NCBI GenBank assembly: GCA_031551255.1
Contig: JAVBNW010000022.1
Coordinates: 1-41,195 of the forward strand
Reading direction: 5' to 3'
From: JAVBNW01 sp031551255
GTDB taxonomy: Bacteria; Bacillota; Clostridia; Christensenellales; UBA1750
DNA: 41,195 bases
The notes beneath the pieces are model-generated. The model ran no database searches and was not told the DNA's origin. It saw nothing but the letters and a program-made list of their open reading frames with translations. Of the stretch, positions 40,901-41,195 are shown in pieces. How positions within the stretch are numbered: the stretch's first letter is position 1; each line of letters begins with the position of its first letter. Made by a program: the position numbers and the translations under genes.

Positions 40901-41195
40901 CGGCGGCGATCTGCTCATCCGACAGCGCTTCGTCAAGCGCCTCGTTCATCGCCCGCGCGCGCATCGCCGCGAGGCCGGGGCCCGCGTCCACCGCAAACGC
41001 GGGGGGCAGGTCCGCTTCGAGAAAGTGCCGCTTGAGCAGCCACGCGCAGAAAGAATGCAGCGTCTTGATCTGCGCGCGGGGCAAAAGCGCCGCCTGTGCG
41101 CGCAAATGGCGGGAAGCGCCTTCCTTGGCAATGCGCTCGCCGATGCGCGATCGCATTTCGGCGGCGGCCGCGCGCGTGTAGGTAACTACCAGCAT
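37911..41195 (-). CDS. addA: ATP-dependent helicase/nuclease subunit A (AddA), 5' end outside window
   Basis: The C-terminal 1094 residues of AddA, which with AddB resects double-strand breaks for RecA loading. The visible part begins at helicase motif Ia (LVVTYTRAAAAEMRSRI); the Walker A motif lies beyond the window edge. Then follow KTLHSFCAWLL, Walker B FILVDEYQDAN, GDVKQSIYRFRMADP, NLNFRS, and VHKSKGLEFPVV with the later LYVLMTRPKQKL. The C-terminal RecB-type nuclease domain shows WVLIDYKTDR. The protein ends LVYLFETGEAVEVS. The gene lies 57 bases upstream of the amidohydrolase on the same strand. AddB was not seen and would be expected upstream. Confidence 0.95.
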   Translation of the reverse strand: MLVVTYTRAAAAEMRSRIGERIAKEGASRHLRAQAALLPRAQIKTLHSFCAWLLKRHFLEADLPPAFAVDAGPGLAAMRARAMNEALDEALSDEQIAAALSRLGKDYQYERLIGDTSTFLLNQVDPAAWAERALSQYAAMLDDFASSSYTQPLSLHRETLYSAAAGRLMRALEIARMPKGPSHYAPVLEGDLTTIAALGRGERAEFERLSSKKAPDEALKEAAKALRDEAKDLALKARSIGGPDARNVDRMRSMRKPLEALMRVSLDFLARYERMRVDAGRLDYSDLEHRALCALSDGRAAEALRSRFDFILVDEYQDANAVQEAVLSAIARADNRFMVGDVKQSIYRFRMADPTIFLDKQQRYGRGDGGRRIDLNLNFRSAPAVLHAVNHVFARAMAAGSEIIYDESAALYPGRRGEIGPPVDVVLLERPQAEEHEGNPRDQESGEAEEALVTWSDAELEANEVARLAQALIGQTLSEDGEPVRARDIAILMRTVSGPAELFRAALEARGIAANVDAGGALLSAPEVRCFLDLLRSIDNRRRDVPLLGAMRMFGAFTPEELARVRLCDPKAPFAAAAFLCAQGDTPLSEKNKAFLNRLLAWREGSRALPLADFLAMVLEETRHERTSALKPRGALRVKNLRALTALAVRMPGASLGEFLDAVSLMERTGGDGDAARIPAEDQDAVRIMSVHKSKGLEFPVVIGCGLGRRINQIDARRPLLLSGRYGIATQWVDEKVSLRARTAAQDALAVAIERENANEEARVLYVLMTRPKQKLVLTAAVPSAQKAAQRWSAMGDGLYEARTLMDLIGPALIRHPDGEPLRALMDCPPAAAAHAARYRVRITGGGEEFPHIEQFDSLSQTLLAQDALAGRNVPAPLAARLGYRPAASGSDLPQKTSVTAAARKGAGAGQLPPALPRFLEDRRESPAAQRGLAMHAALRALDFAALRGLDMTALRAQVDDQIARMIKDLLLTSAQAEGIRPGAITQFLHSPLGQEALASPELLREQPFNLRVDDGEAVRLMQGIIDLCFVDTAGRWVLIDYKTDRHALDPAKVRDRHGSQLHSYARALEALTGRDVSKKLVYLFETGEAVEVS

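Noticed and set aside
1..41195. CRISPR array or phage region
   Set aside because: No regularly spaced direct repeats, cas genes, integrases or phage structural genes were seen; the repeats present are inverted and irregular.

Overview
The window looks like a chromosomal segment of a GC-rich member of the Firmicutes, probably Clostridia. Three things point there. The gene order rbgA-rnhB-yraN-(comM)-dprA-topA-trmFO-hslV-hslU is a recognised low-GC Gram-positive housekeeping order. A trigger factor-clpP-clpX cluster lies near a LonB-type protease and an AddA-type helicase-nuclease. Shine-Dalgarno sites are strong (AGGAGG), and GTG and TTG starts are common. No rRNA, tRNA, phage, CRISPR array or complete insertion sequence was found. 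LonB is usual in spore formers but does not prove sporulation.

Layout. Positions 1-3.4 kb hold accessory genes: the end of an unknown gene, a GNAT acetyltransferase, a small-multidrug/DMT-like membrane protein and a decayed CPA1 Na+/H+ antiporter. Positions 3.6-21.8 kb carry the conserved housekeeping series on the plus strand: rbgA, rnhB, yraN, comM, dprA, topA, trmFO, hslV and hslU. It is interrupted by cargo: a giant double GT-C glycosyltransferase with a GtrA partner, an amidase, dcd, a broken GyrI-like gene and a GNAT gene that sits where xerC is found in Bacillus. Positions 22-24.4 kb hold a small membrane protein, a ThuA-like protein and a PHP-type metallohydrolase. Positions 24.5-32.1 kb run on the minus strand: padR-DUF2812, a hybrid histidine kinase, then tig-clpP-clpX. 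Positions 32.4-35.9 kb run on the plus strand: a homocysteine methyltransferase-like gene, a GNAT and lonB. Positions 36-41.2 kb run on the minus strand: a zinc-ribbon DUF4870 protein, an amidohydrolase and the C-terminal 1094 residues of AddA, cut by the window edge.

The most interesting material is non-coding. Three intergenic elements of about 155-175 bp (near 11.6, 14.4 and 19.2 kb) have long imperfect terminal inverted repeats, related sequence and apparent TA target sites. They look like one MITE family. In two of them the TA target plus the first base (G) of the element forms the TAG stop codon of the upstream gene (comM, trmFO); in the third the element supplies the TGA that ends a broken gene. 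Separately, three larger 'palindrome islands' (821-1224, 5504-5855, 28404-28689) are each bounded by inverted or palindromic repeats and, in the last two, packed with several perfect hairpins.

Functionally, most genes serve information processing and protein quality control (RbgA, RNase HII, DprA, ComM, TopA, TrmFO, HslVU, Tig, ClpXP, LonB, AddA). The accessory genes concern envelope glycosylation, sensing and small-molecule metabolism. All names come from reading motifs by eye; no database search was run.
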